Assembly: GCF_021729885.1 (NCBI RefSeq)
Contig: NZ_CP063401.1
Span: 3,402,501-3,466,500, forward strand
Direction: 5' to 3'
From: Devosia sp. SL43
GTDB taxonomy: Bacteria > Pseudomonadota > Alphaproteobacteria > Rhizobiales > Devosiaceae
Length of the DNA stretch: 64,000 bases
Part shown: positions 17,885 through 26,022 of the stretch, piece after piece
How the letters are laid out: each line of letters opens with the position of its first letter
How positions within the stretch are numbered: position 1 is the stretch's first letter
The notes under the pieces: generated by a model
Database searches by the model: none
Seen by the model: only the letters and a program-made list of their open reading frames with translations
What the model was told of the DNA's origin: nothing
Made by a program: the position numbers and the translations under genes

Positions 17885-18997
17885 TCAGCCGACATAAGGC
17901 TTGAAGTGCTTGGACAGCTTGAGCGTCTGCGCCTGGTAGTTCGAGCCCAGAGCCGAGCCATAGAGCCGGTCGGGTAGCTCGGCCAGGCGCTCGTAGATCA
18001 GCCTTCCGATGGTCTGGCCATGTCCGAGCAGGAACGGCACCTCGCGGCTGCGCACTTCGAGCACCGCGCGGCTGCCGGTGCCGCCCGCCGACGAATGGCC
18101 GAAGCCGGGGTCGAAGAAGCCAGCATAGTGGACGCGGAATTCGCCCACCAGCGGGTCGAACGGCACCATTTCAGCCGCGTGTGTTGGCGGCACATGCACC
18201 GCCTCGTCGCTGACCAGGATGTAGAATTCGTCGGGATCGAGGATCAGCTCCTCGCGACCTCGGTTATGCAACGGCTCCCAGAAATCGAGCACATCGAGCG
18301 CACCCTTCTTGTCGACATCGACCACGGCAGAGTGCCGCTTCGAGCGGAAGCCGACCAGCCCGTTGCGGTCCTTGCCCTTGAGATCGATGGAGAGCGCCAC
18401 GCCCTCGCCGACCGGGACATTGTTGTCGAAGACCAGTGTGTCGCTGGCATGCAGCGCCTGGTGTTCGGCAACGGTCAGGCGATTGTCGCCGCTGCGGAAC
18501 CGCATCTGGCTGAGGCGCGAGCCGGTGCGCACCAGTATCGGGAATGTGCGGGGGCTGACTTCGAGATAGAGCGGGCCCTTGTATCCATTGGGCATCTGGT
18601 CGAAGCCACGCGCCCGGTCGCCGATGACGCGGGTGAACACGTCGAGGCGTCCGGTCGAGCTCTTGGGATTGGCCGAGGCGCTGACCATGTCGGGTAGGTC
18701 GAGGCTTTCCTGCAGCGGCACGAGATAGACGCAGCCGCGCTCCAGTACGGCGCCACGGGTCAGGTCGATCTCATGCAGCTTGAGCGCTTCGATGCGCTCG
18801 GCCACCGAATGGCTAGGGCCGGGCAGGAAACTGGAGCGCACGCGGAAGGCGACGTCGCCGAGCCGCAGGTCGAGACTGGCCGGTTGCACCTGGTCGGTGT
18901 CGAATGGTCGCGTCGCTATGATCGAGCCCTGCTTGTGCAGTGCCTCGATCAGCCGCGCCGTGAACACCCCCTGCGGCCAGGCCTGTTGCTTGTCCAT
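17885..18997 (-). CDS. dcd: dCTP deaminase, double-length alphaproteobacterial type
   Basis: 370 residues, about twice the usual dCTP deaminase, consistent with two copies of the dUTPase-like fold in one chain. It converts dCTP to dUTP for thymidylate synthesis. Seen: PASLDLRLGDVAFRVR near the N-terminus, SASANPKSSTGRLDVFTRVI, then in the second half DRNGLVGFRSKRHSAVVDVD and VHYAGFFDPGFGHSS. ATG 18997 (MDKQQAWP) is chosen because AAGGAA precedes it; an upstream in-frame start at 19051 lacks support. It is divergent from metZ. Confidence 0.88.
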   Translation of the reverse strand: MDKQQAWPQGVFTARLIEALHKQGSIIATRPFDTDQVQPASLDLRLGDVAFRVRSSFLPGPSHSVAERIEALKLHEIDLTRGAVLERGCVYLVPLQESLDLPDMVSASANPKSSTGRLDVFTRVIGDRARGFDQMPNGYKGPLYLEVSPRTFPILVRTGSRLSQMRFRSGDNRLTVAEHQALHASDTLVFDNNVPVGEGVALSIDLKGKDRNGLVGFRSKRHSAVVDVDKKGALDVLDFWEPLHNRGREELILDPDEFYILVSDEAVHVPPTHAAEMVPFDPLVGEFRVHYAGFFDPGFGHSSAGGTGSRAVLEVRSREVPFLLGHGQTIGRLIYERLAELPDRLYGSALGSNYQAQTLKLSKHFKPYVG

Positions 18998-19041
18998 GCT
19001 GTGCGGTTCCTTACCCCGTTGTTCCCTAGCAATCCGTGCAA

Positions 19042-19070
19042 TTGACGCCAACAGGCTTTTGGCCTTAGAT
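19042..19070 (+). promoter_or_regulatory. Candidate sigma-70 promoter for metZ
   Basis: TTGACG at 19042-19047 and TTAGAT at 19065-19070 are separated by 17 bp. A transcript from here would start about 19077, at the beginning of the SAM-II aptamer. The -10 is a weak match, so the assignment rests mainly on the spacing and position. Confidence 0.4.
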
Positions 19071-19074
19071 CACA

Positions 19075-19134
19075 GTCCAGTGGTGATTTGGCCGGTCGCT
19101 TGCAGCCACTTAAAACAAATTGCTAAAGACCGTT
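19075..19134 (+). ncRNA. SAM-II riboswitch
   Basis: The stretch carries the SAM-II (metA motif) signature: GTGGTGATTTG at 19080-19090, then a G/C pairing segment, CTTGCAGCCAC at 19099-19109, TTAAAACAA, and TGCTAAAGACC at 19121-19131. This small pseudoknot binds S-adenosylmethionine and is typical of alphaproteobacterial metA, metZ and metX leaders. It lies directly upstream of metZ. The bases GGCCGGT at 19090-19096 can also pair with ACCGGCC at 19139-19145 in the following terminator. Confidence 0.88.
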
Positions 19135-19137
19135 GGG

Positions 19138-19167
19138 AACCGGCCGCCTATGCGTGCCGGTTTTTTT
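19138..19167 (+). terminator. Intrinsic terminator/attenuator after the SAM-II aptamer
   Basis: AACCGGC (19138-19144) pairs with GCCGGTT (19156-19162), with an inner CGC/GCG, followed by seven T from 19161. This is a good intrinsic terminator sitting 19 bases before the metZ ATG. Its left arm is complementary to 19090-19096 in the aptamer, giving a matching antiterminator. SAM binding would free the arm and end transcription. Confidence 0.75.
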
Positions 19168-19185
19168 GTTTTGAAAGCGTGTCGA

Positions 19186-20394
19186 ATGTCCCGAGATAAG
19201 AACCCCCTCCATGATCCCAGCAAGCGCGGCGCTGCGACCCAGATGGTCCACGGCGGGGGCAAGCGTTCGCCGTTCAACGAGACCAGCGAAGCCATTTTCC
19301 TGAACTCCGGCTATTCCTATCCCAGTTCCGAACATGCCGAGCTGCTGTTTCAGAACAAGATACCGGGCGCGCACAACTATTCGCGCTTCGCCAACCCGAC
19401 CGTCGACATGTTCCAGGAGCGCATGGCGCTGATCGAGGGGGCCGAAGCGGGCCGTGCCTTCGCTTCGGGCATGGCCGCCGTCACCAATGCAGTGATGAGC
19501 CAGGTGCGTGCGGGGGACCATATCGTGGCGGCGCAGGCGCTGTTCGGCGGCTGCCGCTATGTGGTGGAAGACTATGCGCCGCGTTTCGGCGTGGAATCGA
19601 CGCTGGTCGATGGGCGCGACCCCGAGAATTTCGCCCGCGCCATGCGCCCCAATACGAAGGTGGTGTTCATCGAGACGCCAACCAATCCGACGCTGGAGCT
19701 GGTCGACATCAAGGCCGTTGCCGATATCGCTCATGCTCACGGCGCCAAGCTGATCGTCGACAATGTCTTCTCGACAGCGCTGTACCAGAAGCCGCTGCAG
19801 CTGGGCGCCGATCTCGTTACCTACTCGGCCACCAAGCATATCGACGGGCAGGGCAGGGTGCTGGGCGGCATCGTGCTGGGCTCGAAGGCGCTAATCGAAG
19901 GCGACGTACATACGTTCCTGCGCCAGACCGGGGCAACGCTCAGCGCGTTCAACGCCTGGGTGCTGCTCAAGGGCCTTGAGACCTACGAGCTGCGCATCCG
20001 CCAGATGACCGACAGCGCCGAAAAGGTCGCCGAGGCCCTAGCGTCCCACCCCAAGGTGGGGAGGGTGATCTATCCGCACCATCCGAGCCATCCGCAATAC
20101 GAGCTGGCCAAACGGCAGATGCAGCGCGGTTCGACGCTGCTGGCGATCGAGGTCAAGGGCGGGCAGGCGGCGGCATTCACCTTCTGTGATAGCCTGGCTG
20201 TGGTGCTGATCTCCAACAATCTGGGCGACGCCAAGTCGCTGATCACCCATCCCCGCACGACGACGCATGCTCGACTGACCGAGGAGGTGCGGCTGGAAAC
20301 CGGTGTGACGCCGGGTCTGCTGCGGCTATCGGTGGGGTTGGAAAGCCCCGATGATCTGATCGCCGATCTGATGTATGGGTTGGATCAGGTTTAG
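19186..20394 (+). CDS. metZ: O-succinylhomoserine sulfhydrylase
   Basis: 402 residues of the Cys/Met metabolism PLP family. It makes homocysteine from O-succinylhomoserine and sulfide in methionine synthesis. Seen: YSRFANPTVDMFQERMALIE, ASGMAAVTNAVMSQVRAGDH, the PLP lysine K217 in SATKHIDGQGRVLGG, and SLAVVLISNNLGDAKSLITHP near the C-terminus. The ATG at 19186 follows the SAM-II leader and attenuator; the ribosome binding site is weak. Control by SAM fits its place in the pathway. Confidence 0.93.
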   Translation: MSRDKNPLHDPSKRGAATQMVHGGGKRSPFNETSEAIFLNSGYSYPSSEHAELLFQNKIPGAHNYSRFANPTVDMFQERMALIEGAEAGRAFASGMAAVTNAVMSQVRAGDHIVAAQALFGGCRYVVEDYAPRFGVESTLVDGRDPENFARAMRPNTKVVFIETPTNPTLELVDIKAVADIAHAHGAKLIVDNVFSTALYQKPLQLGADLVTYSATKHIDGQGRVLGGIVLGSKALIEGDVHTFLRQTGATLSAFNAWVLLKGLETYELRIRQMTDSAEKVAEALASHPKVGRVIYPHHPSHPQYELAKRQMQRGSTLLAIEVKGGQAAAFTFCDSLAVVLISNNLGDAKSLITHPRTTTHARLTEEVRLETGVTPGLLRLSVGLESPDDLIADLMYGLDQV

Positions 20395-20427
20395 GTCTGC
20401 ATTTTGGTTCGGCCCGTGGCATCGCAT

Positions 20428-20545
20428 CACCCCCTCCCAGCCTCCCCCTTGAAGGGGGAGGTGCCGTTCAGCATTGGTGGCACGATCCGGTCAGACCCAC
20501 AGGGCCGCACCTCCCCCTTGATGGGGGAGGTTGGGAGGGGGTGGG
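20428..20545. repeat. Inverted pair of CTCCCCCTTGA palindromic repeats
   Basis: Two units, 20428-20463 and 20508-20545, face each other. Each contains the palindrome CTCCCCCTTGA(A/T)GGGGGAG, and the outer parts CACCCCCTCCCA and TGGGAGGGGGTG are complementary. About 44 bp separate them. Similar intergenic palindromes are widespread in Hyphomicrobiales genomes. The right unit runs into the leader of the next gene and supplies its GGAGG. Confidence 0.85.
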
Positions 20546-20550
20546 GCCGC

Positions 20551-21357
20551 TTGCGCCTAGCCCTCAGCCTCACGCTCACCCTCCTCGCCACCCCCGCTTT
20601 CGCCCAATCACTGCCCTATCACGCCGATCCCTCCGCCCGCGAAATCCTCCCCAGCGCGACGCCGATTCCGGCCATTCGCTTCCTCACCACCGCCGATTTT
20701 CCGCCCTTTAACTTCCGCGATGCGGGCGGCGAACTCATCGGCTTCAATATCGATCTCGCCAAGCGCATCTGCGCGGAGGTCAATGTCGCCTGCACCATCC
20801 AGGCCTGGCCTTGGGAACAGGCCGCCAATGCCCTGACCGACAATCAGGGCGACGCGCTGATCGCCGGTGTCGATCTCTCCGAGGAAAACGGCGTGCTGTT
20901 CGATTTTTCCTCGATCTACCTGGCGCTGCCAGGGCGCTTTGTCACCCGTGCCGGAGACGTTGCCGGATTCGATCCGGCCGCACTGGACAGCAAGACCGTC
21001 GCCGTACGGCGCGGCAGCACGCATGAAGCGTTCATGCAGCGCTATCTACCCGATGTGACGCTGTCGGAATTCGACAGCGAGATCGAGGCGCTGTCGGCCG
21101 TTGAGGACAGCAAGGCCGACGCGTTTTTCGGCGATGCCATGCGCGCCTCGTTCTGGCTCAACGAACACCTCAATTGCTGCGGCTTTGCCGGCGACGCCTA
21201 TTTTCGCCCGAACATGTTCGGCGAGGGCCTAGCTATTGCGGTGCCTGCAGGCCATGACGCCGTGCGTCACGCCATCGACTGGGCTCTCGTCCGGCTCAAG
21301 GACAATGGTGCGCTGGACGAACTCTACCTGCGCTGGTTCCCGGTGGGCTTCTATTGA
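20551..21357 (+). CDS. Periplasmic solute-binding protein, family 3
   Basis: 268 residues starting at TTG 20551, which opens a clean signal peptide (RLALSLTLTLLATPAFA) cleaved before QSLPY. The mature part is an amino-acid-type family 3 binding protein: IRFLTTADFPPFNFRDAGGE, IGFNIDLAKRICAEVNVACT and AVRRGSTHEAFMQRYLPDV. ATG 20521 is in frame and would add ten residues encoded by the repeat, spoiling the signal peptide. No ABC permease is adjacent, so it may serve a transporter elsewhere. It overlaps the next gene by one base. Confidence 0.85.
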   Translation: MRLALSLTLTLLATPAFAQSLPYHADPSAREILPSATPIPAIRFLTTADFPPFNFRDAGGELIGFNIDLAKRICAEVNVACTIQAWPWEQAANALTDNQGDALIAGVDLSEENGVLFDFSSIYLALPGRFVTRAGDVAGFDPAALDSKTVAVRRGSTHEAFMQRYLPDVTLSEFDSEIEALSAVEDSKADAFFGDAMRASFWLNEHLNCCGFAGDAYFRPNMFGEGLAIAVPAGHDAVRHAIDWALVRLKDNGALDELYLRWFPVGFY

Positions 21358-21764
21358 TGACAGCGTTGCGGCAGGCCCTGATCGTGGTGCTCTGCTACGG
21401 CGTCGCCGTGCTCGCCACGCCATTCCTTTTGCTGCTGAGCCAGAACGCCATATCCCTGCTGCCCGGCGGACCATCATCCTCCAACCCGGATGGCCTGCTG
21501 AACTATGTCGTGATGGGCGCCATGATCACAGGCATCTATGCCGGTGCGCCGTTTCTGGGCGCCATCGCCTTGATGCGCTGGTGGCGCCGCCGCGATTGGC
21601 TGACGCATGCCGCCTTTGGTGTGCTCGTGGCCTATGTGGCGATGGTCCTGTTTGACAAGCCATTCTGGCCGAGCACCCAGCATGCTGCATTGCTGCTGGC
21701 CGGATTTGGGGCAGGACTGGTCTATTGGTTCTGCCGCCGTCCGTTCGGCTGGGTGTGGGCCTAG
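21357..21764 (+). CDS. Small integral membrane protein
   Basis: 135 residues with about four membrane helices: ALIVVLCYGVAVLATPFLLL, a second at about 50-75, AAFGVLVAYVAMVLF, and AALLLAGFGAGLVYWF. The ATG overlaps the stop of the solute-binding protein (TGATG), so the two are probably translated together and may be functional partners. I do not recognise the family. Confidence 0.75.
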   Translation: MTALRQALIVVLCYGVAVLATPFLLLLSQNAISLLPGGPSSSNPDGLLNYVVMGAMITGIYAGAPFLGAIALMRWWRRRDWLTHAAFGVLVAYVAMVLFDKPFWPSTQHAALLLAGFGAGLVYWFCRRPFGWVWA

Positions 21765-21765
21765 C

Positions 21766-22425
21766 TCATTCCGCCGGGTGAAGTTTCCGGTGCCGCGCCA
21801 CCGTCTGCCGACCAACCTCGGTCAATTGATAGACGCCGGTGCTGACACGTTCGAACCAGCCATAGACATTGCCAAGCAGGATCTTGCCCGCATCCGGCGC
21901 CACCGGCTTGATGTCTCGCGGCCTGAGCGGGCCATCGAGCAGCGCCTCGGCGCAGACCAGCGCCTGCTGGCGATACGCCGTCATGATGGGCTGTCTTGTG
22001 CTGCCGCCCGATGTCGGGTCCCCACGCCGCCGCTGATGCTCGCGCACCAGCCGCGAGCGGCGCTTGGGATTGGTGCGCGGCATTGGCGCAATCGAGCTGA
22101 CGATGACGCTGACATCGCCCAGCTCGGACACACCAAGCATGCCGATGCCGAGGCGACGGCAAAGATCGCGGTAGCGCTTGTCAGCCTCGCGGCCCTTGCC
22201 CTTGGAGATTCTGGCGGCGATCCAGACTTCATCGGCCATGTTGGCACGGTCAACCGCCTGCAGGATCAGTTCGAGGTTGAAGCTGACCTTGAGTTCGCAG
22301 ACCACGACAACGGGCGGATCGGACGGGCTAAGTCCGACCAGATCGCAACTGCCGATCTCGCCCTTGACCTCATAGCCGGCCGTTTCGAGGAAGGCTTTGA
22401 CCGGCGGATAGAGTGAGGTTTCCAT
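21766..22425 (-). CDS. DUF2161 family protein, PD-(D/E)XK nuclease-like
   Basis: 219 residues. The N-terminal half shows a nuclease-like pattern: VKAFLETAGYEVKGEIGSCD, with E23 and D28, then VVVVCELKVS with E44 and K46, matching the D...ExK arrangement of the PD-(D/E)XK fold. The C-terminal part is basic and ends in a winged-helix-like LTEVGRQTVARHRKLHPAE. The family is conserved in alphaproteobacteria and its substrate is unknown to me. It is convergent with the preceding membrane protein gene, one base apart. Confidence 0.75.
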   Translation of the reverse strand: METSLYPPVKAFLETAGYEVKGEIGSCDLVGLSPSDPPVVVVCELKVSFNLELILQAVDRANMADEVWIAARISKGKGREADKRYRDLCRRLGIGMLGVSELGDVSVIVSSIAPMPRTNPKRRSRLVREHQRRRGDPTSGGSTRQPIMTAYRQQALVCAEALLDGPLRPRDIKPVAPDAGKILLGNVYGWFERVSTGVYQLTEVGRQTVARHRKLHPAE

Positions 22426-22493
22426 GGTTGCGCCGCTGCTTTGGGATCATGCCCAAGCTATCGGCGATTCCATTCGAAAATCGTTACGGTCGA

Positions 22494-22907
22494 TCAGGCT
22501 GGCATGCGGCGATGCCGCGCCCGTGCTGCCGTCTCGATGGCGGCAGTGACCAACCGGTCCAGGTCGAGCTTGTCGCGCAGCATTTCGAGAAAGCGCAGCT
22601 CTTCCTGCTCGAGATAGAGATCGACCGAGGTGATCTCGACGGCCACGGCATAGGCCGTATCCTGCAGCTTCGTGGGCAGGGCCGCAATGGCATCATCCAT
22701 CACGAGATCAAGACCGCCTTCGCTGTTGAGTTTGTCGGCGCAGGCATTGGCCACGGCGGTCAACCGGTTCTTGTCGAAGCTCTCGAATACCGGCAACCGC
22801 CCGATCAGGGCCTGGATGCGGACCAGTTCCTTCTCGGTCATGGCGCTGTCGGACGAGGCGGCGACGATCATCAGGTGGATGAGGGCGTCATGGGCGGCGT
22901 TGGACAT
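22494..22907 (-). CDS. TerB-like (tellurite resistance) family protein
   Basis: 137 residues, all helical, with the acidic-residue pattern of the TerB fold: IHLMIVAASSDSAMTEKELV near the N-terminus and VDLYLEQEELRFLEMLRDKL near the C-terminus, which form the usual metal-binding acidic clusters. TerB-like domains occur in many stress and membrane contexts, so tellurite resistance itself should not be assumed. It lies 68 bp from the DUF2161 gene and is divergent from lysS. Confidence 0.82.
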   Translation of the reverse strand: MSNAAHDALIHLMIVAASSDSAMTEKELVRIQALIGRLPVFESFDKNRLTAVANACADKLNSEGGLDLVMDDAIAALPTKLQDTAYAVAVEITSVDLYLEQEELRFLEMLRDKLDLDRLVTAAIETAARARHRRMPA

Positions 22908-23067
22908 GGGTCATTCCCGGAACTGGCTTGGCAGCCGATAGCTAGGCGCGTCGCCTCCCCTTGGCAAGCGCCTGCGACATTGCGTGCCGCGCAGACGGGC
23001 GAAAACGTTGACGCGAGGGCACCAGAATGCAACACACCCGGACTTCCCTTCTGAAAGGCCCAGCCCC

Positions 23068-24705
23068 GTGTCTTCGTTGCCCGTACTCGACCCTGCGTTC
23101 TTCGACGCTGCCCAGACTGCCCGCGCCTGGCCGTTTGAGGAAGCCCGGAAACTGGTGGCGCGTATCGAGAAGTCGGGCAAGGGCGAAGCCGTGTTTGAAA
23201 CCGGCTATGGCCCGTCCGGCCTGCCCCATATCGGCACCTTCGGCGAAGTGGCCCGCACCACCATGGTGCGCACGGCCTTTCGCCTGCTGACCCGCGACCA
23301 GATACCGACCCGGCTCATCTGCTTTTCCGATGATCTCGACGGCATGCGCAAGATTCCGGATAACGTACCCTCCAAGGAGGCGATGGAACCGCATCTGCAA
23401 AAGCCGCTGACCTCGGTGCCCGATCCCTGGACCAACGAGTTCGACAGCTTTGGCCACCACAACAACGCCATGCTGCGCCGTTTCCTCGACACTTTCGGCT
23501 TCGACTACGAATTTGCCAGCGCCACGGACTACTATCGTTCCGGCAAGTTCGACACCGTGCTGCGCCTCGCCGCCGAACGTTACGACGACATCATGAAGGT
23601 GATGCTGCCCACGCTGGGCGCCGAACGTCAGGCCACCTATTCGCCTTTCCTGCCGATCTCGCCGATATCAGGACGCGTGCTCTATGTGCCGATGAAGGAA
23701 GTCAACGCCAAGGACGGCACGGTGACCTTCACCGACGAGGACGGCCGCGACACCACGGTGCCGGTCACCGGCGGCCACGTGAAGATGCAGTGGAAGCCCG
23801 ATTTCGGCATGCGCTGGGCGGCGCTTGGCGTCGATTTCGAGATGTTCGGCAAGGACCATCAGACCAACGCCCCGATCTACGACAAGATCTGCGAAATCCT
23901 CGGCGGCAAGGCGCCCGAGCATTATGTCTACGAGCTGTTCCTCGACGACCAGGGCCAGAAGATTTCCAAGTCCAAGGGCAATGGCCTGACCATTGACGAG
24001 TGGCTGACCTATGCTGGCAACGAGAGCCTGGGGCTCTATATGTTCCAGAAGCCGCGCACGGCCAAGCGCCTGCATTTCGACGTCATCCCGCGGGCTGTGG
24101 ACGAATATTACAGCTTCATATCAGGCTATCAGCAGCAGGAAGTCGCCGCGCGCTTGGAGAACCCGGCGTTCCATGTCCACTTCGGCAATGTGCCCAAGAT
24201 CGACATGCCGGTCACCTTCGGTCTCTTGCTGAACCTGGCGACTGCCTCGAACCCGGAAACCTCAGACGTCATGTGGGGTTACATCTCGGCCTACGCGCCA
24301 GGCGTGTCGGCAAAGACGCATCCGCATCTCGATGCGATGGTCGGCTATGCCATGCGCTACTTCCGTGACTTCGTGCAGAAGAGCTATCGTGCCCCCGACG
24401 ATGTCGAACGCGCCGCACTCGAGGCCCTTTCTGCCGCCTTTGCCGAACTTCCGGCCGATGCCAGCAACGAAACCATCCAGAACGCAGCACTCGACGTTGC
24501 ACGCACGATCGAGCGCTATCAGGATTTCACCAAGAAGAGCCCAACTGGCGGTCCAGGCGTCTCTGGCGAGTTCTTCCAGATGCTCTACCAGGTGCTGATC
24601 GGGCAGGAGCGCGGTCCCCGCTTTGGCTCGTTTGTAGCGCTCTACGGTATCGACAATACCCGCAAGCTGATTGCTGATGCTTTGGCGGGGAAGCTGCTGG
24701 CCTGA
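23068..24705 (+). CDS. lysS: Lysyl-tRNA synthetase, class I
   Basis: 545 residues of the class I type found in alphaproteobacteria and archaea, unrelated to the class II enzyme of most bacteria. It charges tRNA-Lys. The HIGH-type motif is HIGT at 54-57 in [10 protein letters not shown], and the KMSKS-type motif is KISKSKG at about 298-304. The start is GTG 23068 with AAAGG upstream; the frame is open further upstream to 22984 but that part does not resemble the family. The C-terminal anticodon-binding half is complete. Confidence 0.93.
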   Translation: MSSLPVLDPAFFDAAQTARAWPFEEARKLVARIEKSGKGEAVFETGYGPSGLPHIGTFGEVARTTMVRTAFRLLTRDQIPTRLICFSDDLDGMRKIPDNVPSKEAMEPHLQKPLTSVPDPWTNEFDSFGHHNNAMLRRFLDTFGFDYEFASATDYYRSGKFDTVLRLAAERYDDIMKVMLPTLGAERQATYSPFLPISPISGRVLYVPMKEVNAKDGTVTFTDEDGRDTTVPVTGGHVKMQWKPDFGMRWAALGVDFEMFGKDHQTNAPIYDKICEILGGKAPEHYVYELFLDDQGQKISKSKGNGLTIDEWLTYAGNESLGLYMFQKPRTAKRLHFDVIPRAVDEYYSFISGYQQQEVAARLENPAFHVHFGNVPKIDMPVTFGLLLNLATASNPETSDVMWGYISAYAPGVSAKTHPHLDAMVGYAMRYFRDFVQKSYRAPDDVERAALEALSAAFAELPADASNETIQNAALDVARTIERYQDFTKKSPTGGPGVSGEFFQMLYQVLIGQERGPRFGSFVALYGIDNTRKLIADALAGKLLA

Positions 24706-24712
24706 GGACACG

Positions 24713-25168
24713 CTAGCCCAGCAGCTTGCGGAAGTAGACGACGCGCTGGGTTTCGGTGAAGCCGAGCGCGCCATGCATCTGGTGGCTGGTCACGTTGGCG
24801 ATGTCAGCGTCGGACGCAAATTCGCTGCAACCCCGCTGCCGGCCCCAGCGCTCGACGGCCTCAACCAGTTGCCGGGCGACGCCTGATCGGCGCGCCGCCG
24901 GATCGACATAAATGCCTTCGAGGAACGCTACCGGTGTGCTCTTCGTGCCGTTGACGTAGTCATGCCGCAGGCTTGCTTCGGCAAAGCCCAGCGCCTGTCC
25001 GGTGTCGCTACGCGCTATCAGGTTAGTGAGGTCGCGCGGATTGGCCAGCCACGCTTCAATATCAGCACGATGCGCGTCCAAGCCGCCGTTTGGCCACAGC
25101 GCCTGCCGCATCGCCGCCCAATCGTCGGCGTCCTCCGTCGTAGCGACGGTGACGGTGACGGTGATCAT
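24713..25168 (-). CDS. GNAT acetyltransferase resembling aminoglycoside 6'-N-acetyltransferase
   Basis: 151 residues, a full GNAT domain close in pattern to AAC(6')-I enzymes: DWAAMRQALWPNGGLDAHRA, FAEASLRHDYVNGT, VAFLEGIYVDPAARRSGVAR (the acetyl-CoA loop) and the closing ALGFTETQRVVYFRKLL. AAC(6') enzymes acetylate the 6'-amino group of aminoglycosides. Whether this one does is untested. The ATG at 25168 overlaps the stop of the S24 repressor gene, so both come from one transcript. Confidence 0.82.
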   Translation of the reverse strand: MITVTVTVATTEDADDWAAMRQALWPNGGLDAHRADIEAWLANPRDLTNLIARSDTGQALGFAEASLRHDYVNGTKSTPVAFLEGIYVDPAARRSGVARQLVEAVERWGRQRGCSEFASDADIANVTSHQMHGALGFTETQRVVYFRKLLG

Positions 25169-25803
25169 TGGCTCGCCCAGATGATCCGTGCGATCCACTC
25201 CACATCGGCAAGGTCGAAGACGCGCGGCTCATAGGCCGGGTTGAGCGAATGAAGCTCGATCTGCCGTCCGGTCTGGCGGGCCAGGATCTTCGCCATAACC
25301 TCGCCCTCGCGCGTCTTGACGACGACGCGATCACCGCGCCGCACCTGCTCGGTGGGCGAGACCACGATGCGGTCGCCCTCGCGATAGAGCGGCTCCATCG
25401 AGTCGCCCTGCACCTCGAGCGCGTAGATCCCCGCTTCGCCCGGGGAAGGCAGGGAGATTTCGTCCCAACCCTGACCAGCGGGAAATCCCGCACTGTCAAA
25501 GAAACCGCCCGAACCTGCCTGAGCCAACCCAAGCAGCGGTACGGTCGGGTTTGGCGCGGAATCGCCCATTTGCAGGAACGTGCTGCTCGACCAGAACGAG
25601 CCGAAGCTTTCCCCCGTGGCGTCGAGAATTTTCGACAGACTTTCTGTCGATGGCCAGCGTTCGCGGCCATCCTTGCTGATGCGCTTGGAGACATTGAACG
25701 CGGTGGCATCAAGCCCGGCAAGCTTGGCCAACGCCGAAACCGAATGGCCGTGGCGGCGCGCGAGCGCGTCAATACCGTCCCATATGGCCCTGTGAGTGAG
25801 CAT
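25165..25803 (-). CDS. S24 family (LexA/CI-like) transcriptional regulator
   Basis: 212 residues. Residues 1-70 form an HTH (SVSALAKLAGLDATAFNVSK). Residues 115-205 are a self-cleaving S24 protease-like domain with Ser at 135 in VQGDSMEPLY and Lys at 172 in EVMAKIL, spaced 37 residues apart as in LexA. The Ala-Gly cleavage pair may be LAQAGSGGFF at about 94-103. Such regulators respond to DNA damage or act as phage-type repressors. An inverted repeat just upstream of the start may be its own operator. Confidence 0.85.
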   Translation of the reverse strand: MLTHRAIWDGIDALARRHGHSVSALAKLAGLDATAFNVSKRISKDGRERWPSTESLSKILDATGESFGSFWSSSTFLQMGDSAPNPTVPLLGLAQAGSGGFFDSAGFPAGQGWDEISLPSPGEAGIYALEVQGDSMEPLYREGDRIVVSPTEQVRRGDRVVVKTREGEVMAKILARQTGRQIELHSLNPAYEPRVFDLADVEWIARIIWASQ

Positions 25804-25808
25804 GCCGG

Positions 25809-25828
25809 ATTTCCCTGAGGCAGGAAAT
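25809..25828. promoter_or_regulatory. Operator-like dyad in the leader of the S24 regulator
   Basis: ATTTCC and GGAAAT form inverted arms separated by eight bases, starting six bases upstream of the regulator ATG at 25803. The dyad overlaps the probable ribosome binding region (AGGGA on the minus strand). Autoregulation is inferred. A second dyad, GGAATTAAGTCC, lies further upstream near 25842. Confidence 0.45.
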
Positions 25829-25932
25829 ATATCTTATTTGGTGGAATTAAGTCCTATATATATCGCCCCGCGTTGGCGGTGTAAAGTGCTGGGTTGCGGC
25901 CATTTCCGCCAAACCTCACGGACGAGCGTATT

Positions 25933-25973
25933 GGGAATAATCCCCATGACAATTACGTGGGAAAATTCCCATG
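25933..25973. promoter_or_regulatory. Two near-identical GGGAA-TTCCC-like sites upstream of the SARP-like regulator
   Basis: GGGAATAATCCCCATG (25933-25948) and GGGAAAATTCCCATG (25959-25973) are direct repeats 26 bp apart, each with internal dyad symmetry. They lie 50-90 bp before the regulator GTG at 26023. Repeated sites of this form usually bind a dimeric regulator twice. The binder is unknown; the SARP-like protein itself or the S24 repressor are candidates. Confidence 0.5.
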
Positions 25974-26022
25974 CACCGGTTAAGCTCATGACGAAGTTGA
26001 TGCTCCAGAAGGAAGGTAACCG

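Noticed and set aside
20428-20545. A CRISPR array from the repeated GC-rich units
   Set aside because: There are only two units, in inverted orientation, and each is a palindrome. There are no spacers of even length and no cas genes. It is an intergenic palindromic repeat.
22494-22907. A dedicated tellurite resistance gene
   Set aside because: No terA, terC, terD or terZ genes are nearby, so only the TerB-like fold is claimed.
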